A DNA stretch of 39,051 nucleotides from Chitinophagaceae bacterium (lineage in GTDB: Bacteria > Bacteroidota > Bacteroidia > Chitinophagales > Chitinophagaceae): positions 1 to 39,051 of the forward strand of contig CANFLL010000035.1 of the NCBI GenBank assembly GCA_947447825.1. The letters are read 5' to 3'. The notes beneath the pieces are model-generated. The model was not told the DNA's origin. It did no database searches and saw only the letters and a program-made list of their open reading frames with translations. The position numbers were made by a program, and so were the translations under genes. Shown here piece by piece: positions 25,208 through 32,451 of the stretch. How positions within the stretch are numbered: the stretch's first letter is position 1; each line of letters opens with the position of its first letter.

Positions 25208-25816
25208 CTAATCTTTTATTATCTCCTTACAAATATTCCAAACCTCTTCATTTCCCATTTCAAATGCTTTACTCATTGACACATTTCCATGCTTTTCTTT
25301 GATTAATTCATTAGAAATAAAATATAAATTGGGTAAGGTTGCCAATTCATCTTTTAGAACCTTAGCATATTCAGTTCTAGATTCTTCAAACCCAAATGGG
25401 ATAATGCTGATAGTACCAAATTCTTTGTTCTTTTCTTTCAATTCATTTGCAATCCTCTTTACCCAATAGCTTCCTGTTAGCCCACCTAGTCCTGCAATAA
25501 GAATAAACTTAGAATCTGTGTTGAAAAGTTCTTCTAATTGATGTTGAATTGTAGCGTCTAAATCTGGCTTTACAGTTTCATTGTCCCAGATATTATTTTT
25601 AATAGTTAGATGCAGATGCTTTTCCTTAGAATAAATATGATGTTCTAGAAAAAGAAACGATTCAGGCAAGTCAGTTCTTTGCGCATTTGTTAGGCAACAA
25701 TAGCTTCCCACTATCCCCTTTTCATATAAATATTTTGCAGTATTGCAACCAGCACCACCCAAGGCAATAATTTGAGTTTTATTTTTAGCGGGCTTCCGAC
25801 TAACTTCTTCTATCAT
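25208..25816 (-). CDS. Small FtsZ/tubulin-like protein, GTPase domain only
   Basis: 202 aa. It follows FtsZ in order: nucleotide-binding start IIALGGAGCNTAKYL (GGAGCN at 20-25, as GVGGAGNN in FtsZ), CLTNAQ at 41-46 (as NTDAQ), the tubulin signature AGLGGLTGS at 108-116 (FtsZ AGMGGGTGTG), the strand TISIIPFGFEESR at 135-147 (FtsZ VTKPFxFEG), then LYFISNELI (FtsZ LIVIPNDKL) and SKAFEMGNEEV (FtsZ DAFxxADDVL). It ends where FtsZ would begin its T7 loop and C-terminal domain, so it lacks the catalytic loop that acts on the next subunit. The signature is altered (L for G, no last G). It may bind but not hydrolyse GTP, or need a partner. Third gene of a set with a zinc-finger protein and a 138-aa protein. 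Confidence 0.75.
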   Translation of the reverse strand: MIEEVSRKPAKNKTQIIALGGAGCNTAKYLYEKGIVGSYCCLTNAQRTDLPESFLFLEHHIYSKEKHLHLTIKNNIWDNETVKPDLDATIQHQLEELFNTDSKFILIAGLGGLTGSYWVKRIANELKEKNKEFGTISIIPFGFEESRTEYAKVLKDELATLPNLYFISNELIKEKHGNVSMSKAFEMGNEEVWNICKEIIKD

Positions 25817-25834
25817 AATCTTTATATTTTAGAA

Positions 25835-26251
25835 TTATTTTAGTATTATTCGATTCTTTTTAATCAAATGCCCTATCAACTCTTCATTGTCATTTATTGT
25901 ATTCAGGTATACAACAATTTGAGAATCTTCATATACAAAACCCGATGGCTCCATTCTTATTTTTGTTGCTTCAGTAATCCCCTTTCTCCGTATTAGATTC
26001 TCTTGCTTTTCATCTAACAACATGCATTGTCTGAAATCACATTTCAGTGCTCGCCTTACTTCTAAGATGCTATTTAGTTCTTCATCTATGGCATACTCTT
26101 TTGTGTGCCTAATCTTAATTATGATAGCAAGTGGGAGAAGGAAGTTGTCATTTATTTTATAAAACTTATAGCTAACAGTTTCTAATGACAAGCTTTTATC
26201 AAACAAGGAGTTTAACTCGGCCAAAAGCTTAATAATAGTGCTATTCATCAC
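25835..26251 (-). CDS. Conserved-looking protein of unknown function, 138 aa
   Basis: Not recognised. It has a mix of helices and strands (IIKLLAELNSLFDKS at the start, LLPLAIIIKIRHTKEYAIDE, SQIVVYLNTIND near the end), no signal peptide and no clear membrane segment. Its stop is 18 nt before the tubulin-like gene and its start 55 nt after the zinc-finger gene, so it is the middle gene of a small operon. A role as partner of the tubulin-like protein is only a guess by position. Confidence 0.7.
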   Translation of the reverse strand: MMNSTIIKLLAELNSLFDKSLSLETVSYKFYKINDNFLLPLAIIIKIRHTKEYAIDEELNSILEVRRALKCDFRQCMLLDEKQENLIRRKGITEATKIRMEPSGFVYEDSQIVVYLNTINDNEELIGHLIKKNRIILK

Positions 26252-26306
26252 AAACCTGTATTAAAGAATAGTAGAATGAAAATAATCTTTGACAATCTTT
26301 CAATGA

Positions 26307-26558
26307 CTACAAAGCAGGCTCATGCATTCCTTTACCGGAACCATTAGGATGCCTATTACAATATACACTCGTTAAACTTGAAATACTTGAAGATGAAGAG
26401 CCACAATATTTACAAGTGTATTTAGGCTTCTCACTCCCTTCGTATAACACATGTTTACCCTTGCCAGAACCTAATGGATGCCTGTTACAAGGCATACTTG
26501 TTAAACTTGAAATGCTAGATGAACTTGTACCACAGTGCTTGCATTGAACTTTACTCAT
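26307..26558 (-). CDS. Small protein with two tandem CxxC...CxxH zinc-binding modules
   Basis: 83 aa built from two copies of one module of about 37 residues: VQCKHCGTSSSSISSLTSMP then CNRHPLGSGKGKH, and YTCKYCGSSSSSISSLTSVY then CNRHPNGSGKGMH. Each has CxxC, a serine-rich spacer, then C-N-R-H, which should hold one zinc ion. Similar two-module proteins are known to me from Bacteroidota, without a known role. First gene downstream of promoter-like element copy 3 (52 nt) and head of the operon with the 138-aa and tubulin-like genes. Confidence 0.8.
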   Translation of the reverse strand: MSKVQCKHCGTSSSSISSLTSMPCNRHPLGSGKGKHVLYEGSEKPKYTCKYCGSSSSSISSLTSVYCNRHPNGSGKGMHEPAL

Positions 26559-26609
26559 TGTTTTTTATTTAAATTGTGAATGTGTAAACGTATTCCTTTA
26601 TTTAGAATA

Positions 26610-26652
26610 CAAAACTAAACGAGTACTCTGCCAATGCATGGCGTAGTGAACA
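26610..26652 (-). promoter_or_regulatory. Recurring promoter-like element, copy 3
   Basis: Minus strand: ATTGGCAG, 14 nt after the TTG, then TAGTTTTG (26617-26610). The palindrome reads GCCAATGCATGGC. It points at ATG 26558 of the zinc-finger gene, 52 nt away, so it is the likely promoter of the tubulin-like operon. Confidence 0.65.
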
Positions 26653-26723
26653 TCTTTTTAAATAAAAAATGCCCGACTTTATAAATCGAGCGTTTAAATG
26701 ATTGAAAATTGTAGCCGTTAATC

Positions 26724-27914
26724 TTAATGCGTTATATCAAGTTCTTTTATGCTTTTTTTAAAAGAAGAAAAATATTTTTCACCCTCTTCAAAAAGCTCTG
26801 CTATATAAGCATCTCTATTCGTCTTCTGAGATAATTCGAATATTGTGTCATCAGATAATTCAAAAAATCTCCTTAAGTTATTTGGATATTTCCATCCAAT
26901 ATTATGTTCATTATTTGTAAATCTACTATCTATTTGCCTTACAATTTTTATTAGTATGTCAAATATTTCTCCTCTATTGCTAATCCATTCTCCTTCTTTA
27001 GTTTTTCCAGAGAAGCTAAAATAAAATCCATCATTATCTTCTTGTAATTGAAAGCGGATTAAATATTCAACTCCTTTTATTGCAATTTGTAATTCTTTCT
27101 TGAGCTTCGTTTCTTCCTTAAACTTGTTGTAAATATCTTGCCTTACCTTGTCGTAAGAATCTTTTATGGCTTTAGCACTTTTAAACCTCTCGATATCAGT
27201 AAGTAAGAGTGTCGTTATTTCTTGTTCCATTTTTTTTATATTTGATTGACCAGTTAAATTTTTAATTAGCGTAATGTAATGATTTATAGCTTCTCTTACA
27301 ATTGGTTTATCATCAGCACTAATTGCACATTTAGTTAACCAATTAATAATATTTTCTTTGTAAGATATTATCTTAAAATGTTCCCCAATCTTGAGTTTGT
27401 AATCATTCCCTTCTGTACTGTTACTCGATGGAGATTCTCCATTTAAGTTCAGATAAATGATTTGAAAATTATTATTTTCTGGATTTTTACAGTACTTATA
27501 GTAGCGATACAATTGTTTGTGTTGATCCTCTGCATAAATCTTGTTCTCGATAAGGACACAATTTCTTTTGCAGTCACTTATGAATAAATCTACCCTTCCT
27601 CCTGACTCGTAATCATTAGGAATTGGTCCGACATATTTTTCAATATCAATTTTGGTGCTTTGCATTTCAAATTTTTCAAACTCTATTTCGTTTAAAAATA
27701 ATTCAAGAAACTTAGTTCCTGCACCATGGTACGCTTTGGGATTTAACAACTCTCCAATAAAAGCAGAATGTGTTCTAGTTTCATTACTGGTCAAACCGAG
27801 TATTTCAAATACATTAAACCTCTCACCAGTTTTATCAAATTCATCTTGCCATTTACTATTTATTACAATTACTTCTTGCAATAAATTTTCAACTGATTGT
27901 TCTTCTCCTTCCAT
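26724..27914 (-). CDS. PD-(D/E)XK nuclease family protein
   Basis: 396 aa. The N-terminal third has the PDDEXK_4-type layout: FNVFEILGLTSNETRTHSAF, then IGELLNPKAYHG, then GGRVDLFISD with the metal-binding Asp, then CVLIENKIYAEDQHKQLYRY with the E-x-K pair and the following Q. The C-terminal 200 residues are helical (EQEITTLLLTDIERFKSAKA) with no recognised domain. Such proteins are common in mobile and defence regions of Bacteroidota. It is alone on its transcript as far as spacing shows, between a dead exonuclease gene and the operon that starts at 26558. Confidence 0.85.
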   Translation of the reverse strand: MEGEEQSVENLLQEVIVINSKWQDEFDKTGERFNVFEILGLTSNETRTHSAFIGELLNPKAYHGAGTKFLELFLNEIEFEKFEMQSTKIDIEKYVGPIPNDYESGGRVDLFISDCKRNCVLIENKIYAEDQHKQLYRYYKYCKNPENNNFQIIYLNLNGESPSSNSTEGNDYKLKIGEHFKIISYKENIINWLTKCAISADDKPIVREAINHYITLIKNLTGQSNIKKMEQEITTLLLTDIERFKSAKAIKDSYDKVRQDIYNKFKEETKLKKELQIAIKGVEYLIRFQLQEDNDGFYFSFSGKTKEGEWISNRGEIFDILIKIVRQIDSRFTNNEHNIGWKYPNNLRRFFELSDDTIFELSQKTNRDAYIAELFEEGEKYFSSFKKSIKELDITH

Positions 27915-27943
27915 ATTTTCACTTTAGTTTGTAAATATACACT

Positions 27944-28432
27944 TCAATAAATCCTATTCGCATCTTTCCACAAATGCCTCAAAAACAATTCCCCACATCC
28001 TCTTGCATCACTAAGTGCATCGTGGTGATTCAAGGGTATTTTATGTTGATTGCATAGTGTGCGGAGGTCTGCCTCTAAAAGCCTGTAAGTGCAATGAACT
28101 GTATAGGTTGGCTGTGGTAATTTATACAATTCTAATACTTATTTCAGACATTGAAAATCGAACGAAAAGTCATTGTGTGCCACTACATTTTGCTGACTTA
28201 TAAACGGTTCTATCATTGCCCATTTCTGCTGAAAGTTTGGAGCCTTTGCCGTTTTGTATGAATTTATTCCGTGAATATCTATCATCTTACCCAAATAATA
28301 ATTGTCGGGTGGTTGTACAAGCAGGTTTATCTCTTTGGTAATAACACCTTCTTCATAGCGTACCAAGCCAACCTGACAAATACTGTTTCGATAGCCAGTA
28401 GCGGTTTCAAAATAAATTGCTGTGAAATTCAT
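27944..28432 (-). pseudogene. DnaQ-type 3'-5' exonuclease, broken by an in-frame TAA
   Basis: The first 97 codons (MNFTAIYFETATGYRNSICQ, then MIDIHGINSYKTAKAPNF, then VVAHNDFSFDFQCLK) stop at TAA 28139-28141. The same frame then goes on with VLELYKLPQP, TYRLLEADLRTLCNQHKI and HHDALSDARGCGELFLRHL to 27944. Together this is a full DEDDh exonuclease of about 160 aa. It carries two lesions: the nonsense codon and a tyrosine in place of the first catalytic Asp (IYFET for the usual IDFET). The other acidic residues and the His remain. So it is inactive even with read-through. Confidence 0.85.
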
Positions 28433-28502
28433 ATTTTGTTTTTAAAAGTCCATAAATGTATCAGTATTCTATAAACCTGAGAATATCTGTGCTTGAGAAT
28501 GT

Positions 28503-28808
28503 CTAGTTTCTCTTTTTGCAAAGCCCAATTACTAGTATTATATCATTAACATCCAGCGTCCCACCTTCTATAATTGATTTATATAAAAGCACTCCTGTGC
28601 TATAACTTTCCAGATCGACTGTAGATGTATCTGTTTCTAATTCTACTAATAGATCACCCTTATCAATACTTTCCCCAATTTCTTTATGCCATTTTGCAAC
28701 AGTAACTTCTTTACTATTCTCACTAAGTTTTAGTACACGAACAATCTGAGATATACTTTTTAGAATTTCAGCTTCAGATTCTCTTTTTTTCTGTTTATCA
28801 CCCCCCAT
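28503..28808 (-). CDS. Lipoyl/biotinyl-like domain protein without the modified lysine
   Basis: 101 aa. Residues about 25-95 have the flattened-barrel pattern of lipoyl domains: VTVAKWHKEIGESIDKGDLL, VELETDTSTVDLES, STGVLLYKSIIEGGTLDVND, ILVIG. In true carriers the turn reads ETDKA with the lysine that takes lipoate. Here it is ETDTS, so the protein cannot be modified at the usual site. A basic N-terminal tail (GGDKQKKRESEAEI) comes first. Promoter-like element copy 4 lies 18 nt upstream, linking it to the tubulin-like operon, which has copy 3. Confidence 0.75.
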   Translation of the reverse strand: MGGDKQKKRESEAEILKSISQIVRVLKLSENSKEVTVAKWHKEIGESIDKGDLLVELETDTSTVDLESYSTGVLLYKSIIEGGTLDVNDIILVIGLCKKRN

Positions 28809-28825
28809 ATTTTTTATTTAGCCCA

Positions 28826-28872
28826 CAAAGCAACACACCCACTCTGCCAAACTATGGCAGAGTAAAAAGAAA
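28826..28872 (-). promoter_or_regulatory. Recurring promoter-like element, copy 4
   Basis: Minus strand: TTTGGCAG, 14 nt after the TTTG, then TTGCTTTG (28833-28826), one change from TAnnTTTG. The palindrome is best here: ACTCTGCCA/TGGCAGAGT, a perfect 9-bp inverted repeat around AACTA (28841-28863). It lies 18 nt before ATG 28808. Confidence 0.65.
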
Positions 28873-28882
28873 GTCAGAAACT

Positions 28883-28958
28883 AGATTTATAAGATTAAAA
28901 TGATTTAGATGATTAGCAGAGTTTTCATCCTTTTTAATCATCTAAATCCTACAAATCT
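28883..28958. repeat. Large intergenic inverted repeat
   Basis: GATTTAGATGATTA (28902-28915) and TAATCATCTAAATC (28935-28948) are a perfect 14-bp inverted pair, flanked by AGATTT (28883-28888) and AAATCT (28953-28958). Such stem-loops ending near AAATCTTGGTTCAGA are, from memory, a common intergenic repeat of this bacterial group. It could end transcription of the downstream minus-strand genes. Confidence 0.7.
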
Positions 28959-28979
28959 TGGTTCAGAAAATATCGCAAC

Positions 28980-29066
28980 AAAAAAGGTCAAAAGCCTTCA
29001 GTCTCACAACCTCCAACTTTCAACCTTTCCCCCCAACGTATAACTTAAAACCTATAACGTATTACT
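28980..29066. repeat. 87-bp dispersed direct repeat, copy A
   Basis: Runs from AAAAAAGGTCAAAAGCCTTC to the end of CCTATAACGTATTACT. Copy B at 29485-29571 differs at only a handful of positions. Copy A lies just after the end of the DUF5618-like gene (minus strand), touching its stop codon. Confidence 0.85.
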
Positions 29067-29449
29067 CAATTACTCACCAATTCCTGTCTAGTTTCTACCC
29101 ACTTGATAATCTTTTCAGCTTCTTCTAAGCCAATCAATGAGCTTTTTACATTCAACGATCCGTCATATCCCATTAGCAAATGCAATATTTCATAAGAAGA
29201 ATTAAAAGTATTCAGCATCTTTTTGTCAACCTTTGCTAATTCTTCCTGATACCAATCCACACTTTTCCTTCCTTTCTTTTTTATGCCAAACAAACCATCC
29301 AAAGCTTCCAAAATTCCGTTATAGGCAGTGTTGCCAGCCATTTTTACATACTTTTTATCCTTATAATAACCGTCTTCTTTCTGCGCCTTTTCCCTCAATA
29401 TCTCTTTTGCGTTGTCAAGGTAGCGGTGTGCTTCTGTAATGTGTTTCAT
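29066..29449 (-). CDS. Small helical protein, DUF5618-like
   Basis: 127 aa from ATG 29449 (MKHITEAHRYLDNAKEILRE). The frame is open upstream to 29521, but those residues are encoded by repeat copy B and should not be included. The body is all-helical (YVKMAGNTAYNGILEALDGL, VDWYQEELAKVDKKMLN, LEEAEKIIKWVETRQEL) and fits a short family of unknown function in Bacteroidota, probably DUF5618. It is flanked on both sides by the 87-bp repeat. No catalytic motif seen. Confidence 0.7.
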   Translation of the reverse strand: MKHITEAHRYLDNAKEILREKAQKEDGYYKDKKYVKMAGNTAYNGILEALDGLFGIKKKGRKSVDWYQEELAKVDKKMLNTFNSSYEILHLLMGYDGSLNVKSSLIGLEEAEKIIKWVETRQELVSN

Positions 29450-29484
29450 TTTGTAAATATACCACCTTAATGCTGCTACAATTA

Positions 29485-29571
29485 AAAAAAGGTCAAAAGC
29501 CTTCAGTCTCTCAAACTCCAACTTTCAACCTTTCCCTCCAACTTATAACTTAAAACCTATAACGTATTACT
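29485..29571. repeat. 87-bp dispersed direct repeat, copy B
   Basis: Near-identical to 28980-29066, same orientation, 505 bp further on. It sits between the DUF5618-like gene and the next minus-strand gene. The pair brackets the DUF5618-like gene, which could let it be lost by recombination. Confidence 0.85.
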
Positions 29572-29590
29572 AACCACCAACCACTAACCA

Positions 29591-30397
29591 CTAAACCGGC
29601 ATCGTCGCTACCGCCAATGCAGTCATTTTGCCCAATGTAAACTCAACAATTTTGCCGTAATCAGCAAACCCAACCTTCTTACAAGTTACATGATACGTTC
29701 CAGGCTTTATCCTTTCTATCAACAATATACCTACTATGTCCGTAGTGCCACTTCTTGCCACCTCCACGATAGTTACCTCTAAATCTGCCAAAAATGCACC
29801 TGTTGCATCATTACTACCGGTCACGTTCAAACCAGTTGCCTTTTTTCCCAATGAACTGATTGCGTGCTACAAATGGTATTCCGCCACCATTTCTGCGTGC
29901 GTATCCTCATATTCAGGCACCAGTAAATCTTCAATTATTTCCATATAAGCATCACATTCATCTATAAGAACATCAATTTGCCCCGTTGCAACAGCCCTCG
30001 TGTTTATCGCTTGTTTTGACGTACCAATATCTATAGACGGAAGTCCTATCGCAGTTGTTATCGCAGTAAAATCCGCATCAACAACCTTATAAGCAGTCAA
30101 ACTACCGATGTTTGTATTCAGGACTGTCCTTATCGTTGTAAGCAAATTAATCACCACCGATTGCGTCATCTCTCCAAATGTAGATACCTGAACGTCAAAC
30201 AAGGCTTCCAATGTGGCATTGCCAGTATTCTTTGCCCAAGCCCTCGCTTTTCTGGCCGCTTTTACGGTCAATTTGATGGCAGTTTCCAAAGTGGTGTCTT
30301 TTGTTACTACCACCACACTTATTTTCAGTCCCTGTTTGCCTATTTCTATCTGCAAATCATCGTAAGATGTTGTAAATCCTGTTATTTCAGTTACCAA
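29591..30397 (-). pseudogene. Helical protein with carboxypeptidase-regulatory-like C-terminus, split by in-frame TAG
   Basis: From a TTG at 30397 (MVTEITGFTTSYDDLQIEIG) 176 codons run to TAG 29867-29869; the same frame then continues (HAISSLGKKATGLNVTGSND, then VTIVEVARSGTTDIVGILLI, then KPGTYHVTCKKVGFADYGK) to the stop at 29591. The first part is helical with alternating AT-rich repeats; the second is a beta-sandwich of the carboxypeptidase-regulatory/CnaB type. No other start codon is in frame after the upstream TGA. Similar one-piece proteins are known in Bacteroidota, so I read it as one gene with a nonsense codon. Function unknown; no signal peptide. Confidence 0.7.
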
Positions 30398-31127
30398 CTG
30401 TACAAAAGTGGTAAATACACTGTGACAACTTGTTAAAAAATAGAATCATTGCTATCAGCATGTTCACTTTAGCTGTTTGACTTTTAGTCATTTCATGTAA
30501 TTTTTTGTATTAATAGAATGAAAAATGGGGTCTGTAATCCTCATTTTAGGTGTAAAAAGGCATTTTCTACTGTAAGGGAGGGTTTTTCTACTGAGAGATG
30601 CGGTAAAGCTGAAACCACATTCAAAAAAACTATTGTCAGATGCAATAAAGCTATTGTCAGACCCAATAAAGCTTATGTAAGATGCAATAAACCTTGTGTA
30701 AGACGCAATAAAGCTATTGTCAGATGCAATAAACCTAATGTAAAATTCAATAATTTCTGAGTAGAACGCAATAATCCCCAAGTAGTATATTCTTCTCAAT
30801 AAATCAAGTTGGGTAATGGATGGAAGATGCCAACAAAAGAAAGTTGAGCAGGTAATTATGAATAGAAGAAAAAGTGTATTGTTATGATCATGATAAAAAC
30901 ATTTTAGAACAATACTACACATTGCAAAATTTGTAATGCCAACAAGGTTGTTAAAATAGCTGCTAACAAATTACGATCTGGAGTGAAGGTTGATTTTCCA
31001 TCAATTAAATGTAATCCAGTTTGAGTGTTCTGATTAACTTCGTCGTAATTTTTAATAAAATAATGAATAAATTGTAATGTCAAATTAAACAATCTGATAC
31101 TACAAATGTCAACACGACACGAAAACG
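30398..31127. other. Gene-free gap with a tandem repeat array
   Basis: 730 bp between the split gene (minus) and the BNR gene (plus), so it must hold the divergent promoters. The main content is the array at 30596-30784. The open frames over the array on both strands are products of the 21-bp period. No RNA gene was seen. Confidence 0.6.
30596..30784 (+). repeat. 21-bp tandem repeat array, about 9 degenerate units
   Basis: Units such as AGATGCAATAAAGCTATTGT (plus one base) recur every 21 bp: best at 30638, 30659, 30680, 30701 and 30722, with weaker copies at 30596, 30617, 30743 and 30764. The core CAATAAA is kept in nearly all. The sequence is unrelated to the first array (8436) but has the same period and also precedes a carbohydrate gene. 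Confidence 0.85.
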
Positions 31128-32447
31128 ATGGAGAATAGTAAAATGAAATACTGCAACTTGCCTAAAGCTATCACCTTATTTGTTCTGTTTATTGCTATAA
31201 CTACTGTTTCTATTGCACAAACTCCCATTGGATTAGGTTGGGCTAAGAACGCAGTAAACACGGCCATCTTCCGAAAAAACTCTGTGGTATCTTCTAAAGG
31301 AATTCAATTTGTTTCTTATTATGATAGTGTTGGATATGTGGTACTTGCAAAACGAAAGATTACCAGCAACAAATGGGAGGTGAAACGCACTTACTTCAAA
31401 GGAAATGTGAAAGATGCACATAACATTATTAGTATCATGATTGATGGCGATGGATACTTGCATTTGTCTTGGGATCATCATGGTAACAAGTTGCATTATT
31501 GCAAAAGCACTACGCCTTTTGGTCTGGAACTAACGCCCGAATTACCCATGACTGGCGCAAAGGAAGGCAAGGTTACTTACCCAGAGTTTTATAGATTGGC
31601 CAATGGAGATTTGTTGTTTTTTTATCGGGATGGGAGTTCGGGTAATGGCAATTTCATTATCAATAAATATAGTACTACAACCAAGACATGGCAACGACTA
31701 CAAGATGTGTTGATTGATGGAGAAGGTAAGCGAAATGCTTACTGGCAAGCTTGTGTGGATGCAAAAGGCACTATACACATTTCGTGGGTTTGGAGAGAAA
31801 GTGGAGATGTATCTAGTAATAATAATATGTGTTATGCAGCTTCGGATGATGGTGGCATCACTTGGCATAAGAGTAATGGCGAACAATATCAACTACCCAT
31901 TACCAAAGCTTCTGCTGAAATAGTGGTGAAAATTCCACAAAAGAGTGAACTGATAAACCAAACCTCTATGACTGCCGACGAGGATGGGAAACCCTACATT
32001 GCCACCTATTTTAGGACAGCGGGTAGTTCCATTCCGCAGTATCAATTAATTTATTTTGATGGACAATCTTGGCAGGTAAAACAAGTTTTGGATAGAAAGA
32101 CTGCCTTTAGTTTGAGTGGAGGTGGCACAAAGAAAATACCTATTTCTAGACCACAGATTGTGGTGAATAAAATCAATGGAAAGGTTAGTGCCATCATGTT
32201 GTATAGGGATGAAGAGAATGGCAGTGGTGCATCTGCGGCTAGCTGTAATGATTTATCGACTAACGTTTGGACAAGTAAAAACATTAAAACAACTTCTTTG
32301 GATAATTGGGAACCTTCGTATGATACAGAACTGTGGAAACAATCGAAAAAGCTGCACATCTTCATCCAAAAAGCGGGTCAGGGTGATGGAGAAAAGCTGG
32401 AAAACATTGCACCACAACCAGTTTATATTCTTGAATACAAACTTTAA
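31128..32447 (+). CDS. BNR_4-type beta-propeller enzyme (GH145 or PL24/PL25-like)
   Basis: 439 aa. The signal peptide ends VSIAQ near residue 31; a second start at 31143 would give a tidier one. The body is a seven-bladed propeller of the BNR_4 group: DAHNIISIMIDGDGYLHLSW then DHHGNKLHYCKS, then GKVTYPEFYRLANGDLLFFY, RNAYWQACVDAKGTIHISWV and AASDDGGITWHKSNG. This group holds ulvan lyases (PL24, PL25) and the L-rhamnosidase family GH145 that acts on Rha-alpha-1,4-GlcA of arabinogalactan. The early histidine (DAHN) is in the place of the active-site His. With GH2 and GH35 behind it by 4 and 3 nt, and no sulfatase or GH105 nearby, GH145-like use is the better guess. Confidence 0.82.
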   Translation: MENSKMKYCNLPKAITLFVLFIAITTVSIAQTPIGLGWAKNAVNTAIFRKNSVVSSKGIQFVSYYDSVGYVVLAKRKITSNKWEVKRTYFKGNVKDAHNIISIMIDGDGYLHLSWDHHGNKLHYCKSTTPFGLELTPELPMTGAKEGKVTYPEFYRLANGDLLFFYRDGSSGNGNFIINKYSTTTKTWQRLQDVLIDGEGKRNAYWQACVDAKGTIHISWVWRESGDVSSNNNMCYAASDDGGITWHKSNGEQYQLPITKASAEIVVKIPQKSELINQTSMTADEDGKPYIATYFRTAGSSIPQYQLIYFDGQSWQVKQVLDRKTAFSLSGGGTKKIPISRPQIVVNKINGKVSAIMLYRDEENGSGASAASCNDLSTNVWTSKNIKTTSLDNWEPSYDTELWKQSKKLHIFIQKAGQGDGEKLENIAPQPVYILEYKL

Positions 32448-32451
32448 AATA

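Noticed and set aside
20066-28808. A named phage-defence system (CBASS, BREX, restriction-modification)
   Set aside because: WYL regulators and nucleases are present, but no cyclase, effector, methyltransferase, BrxC/PglX or STAND ATPase was found.
29450-29521. Longer N-terminus for the DUF5618-like protein
   Set aside because: These codons come mostly from the 87-bp repeat copy B; the conserved start is MKHITEA at 29449.
30488-30922. Open frames on both strands over the second tandem array (also 30518-30760 plus strand)
   Set aside because: Same cause as above: the 21-bp period keeps frames open. The peptides are repeats with no recognisable domain.
32176-32451. Longer N-terminus for the GH2 protein
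   Set aside because: This stretch lies inside the BNR gene in another frame; the signal peptide begins at the ATG run at 32452-32460.
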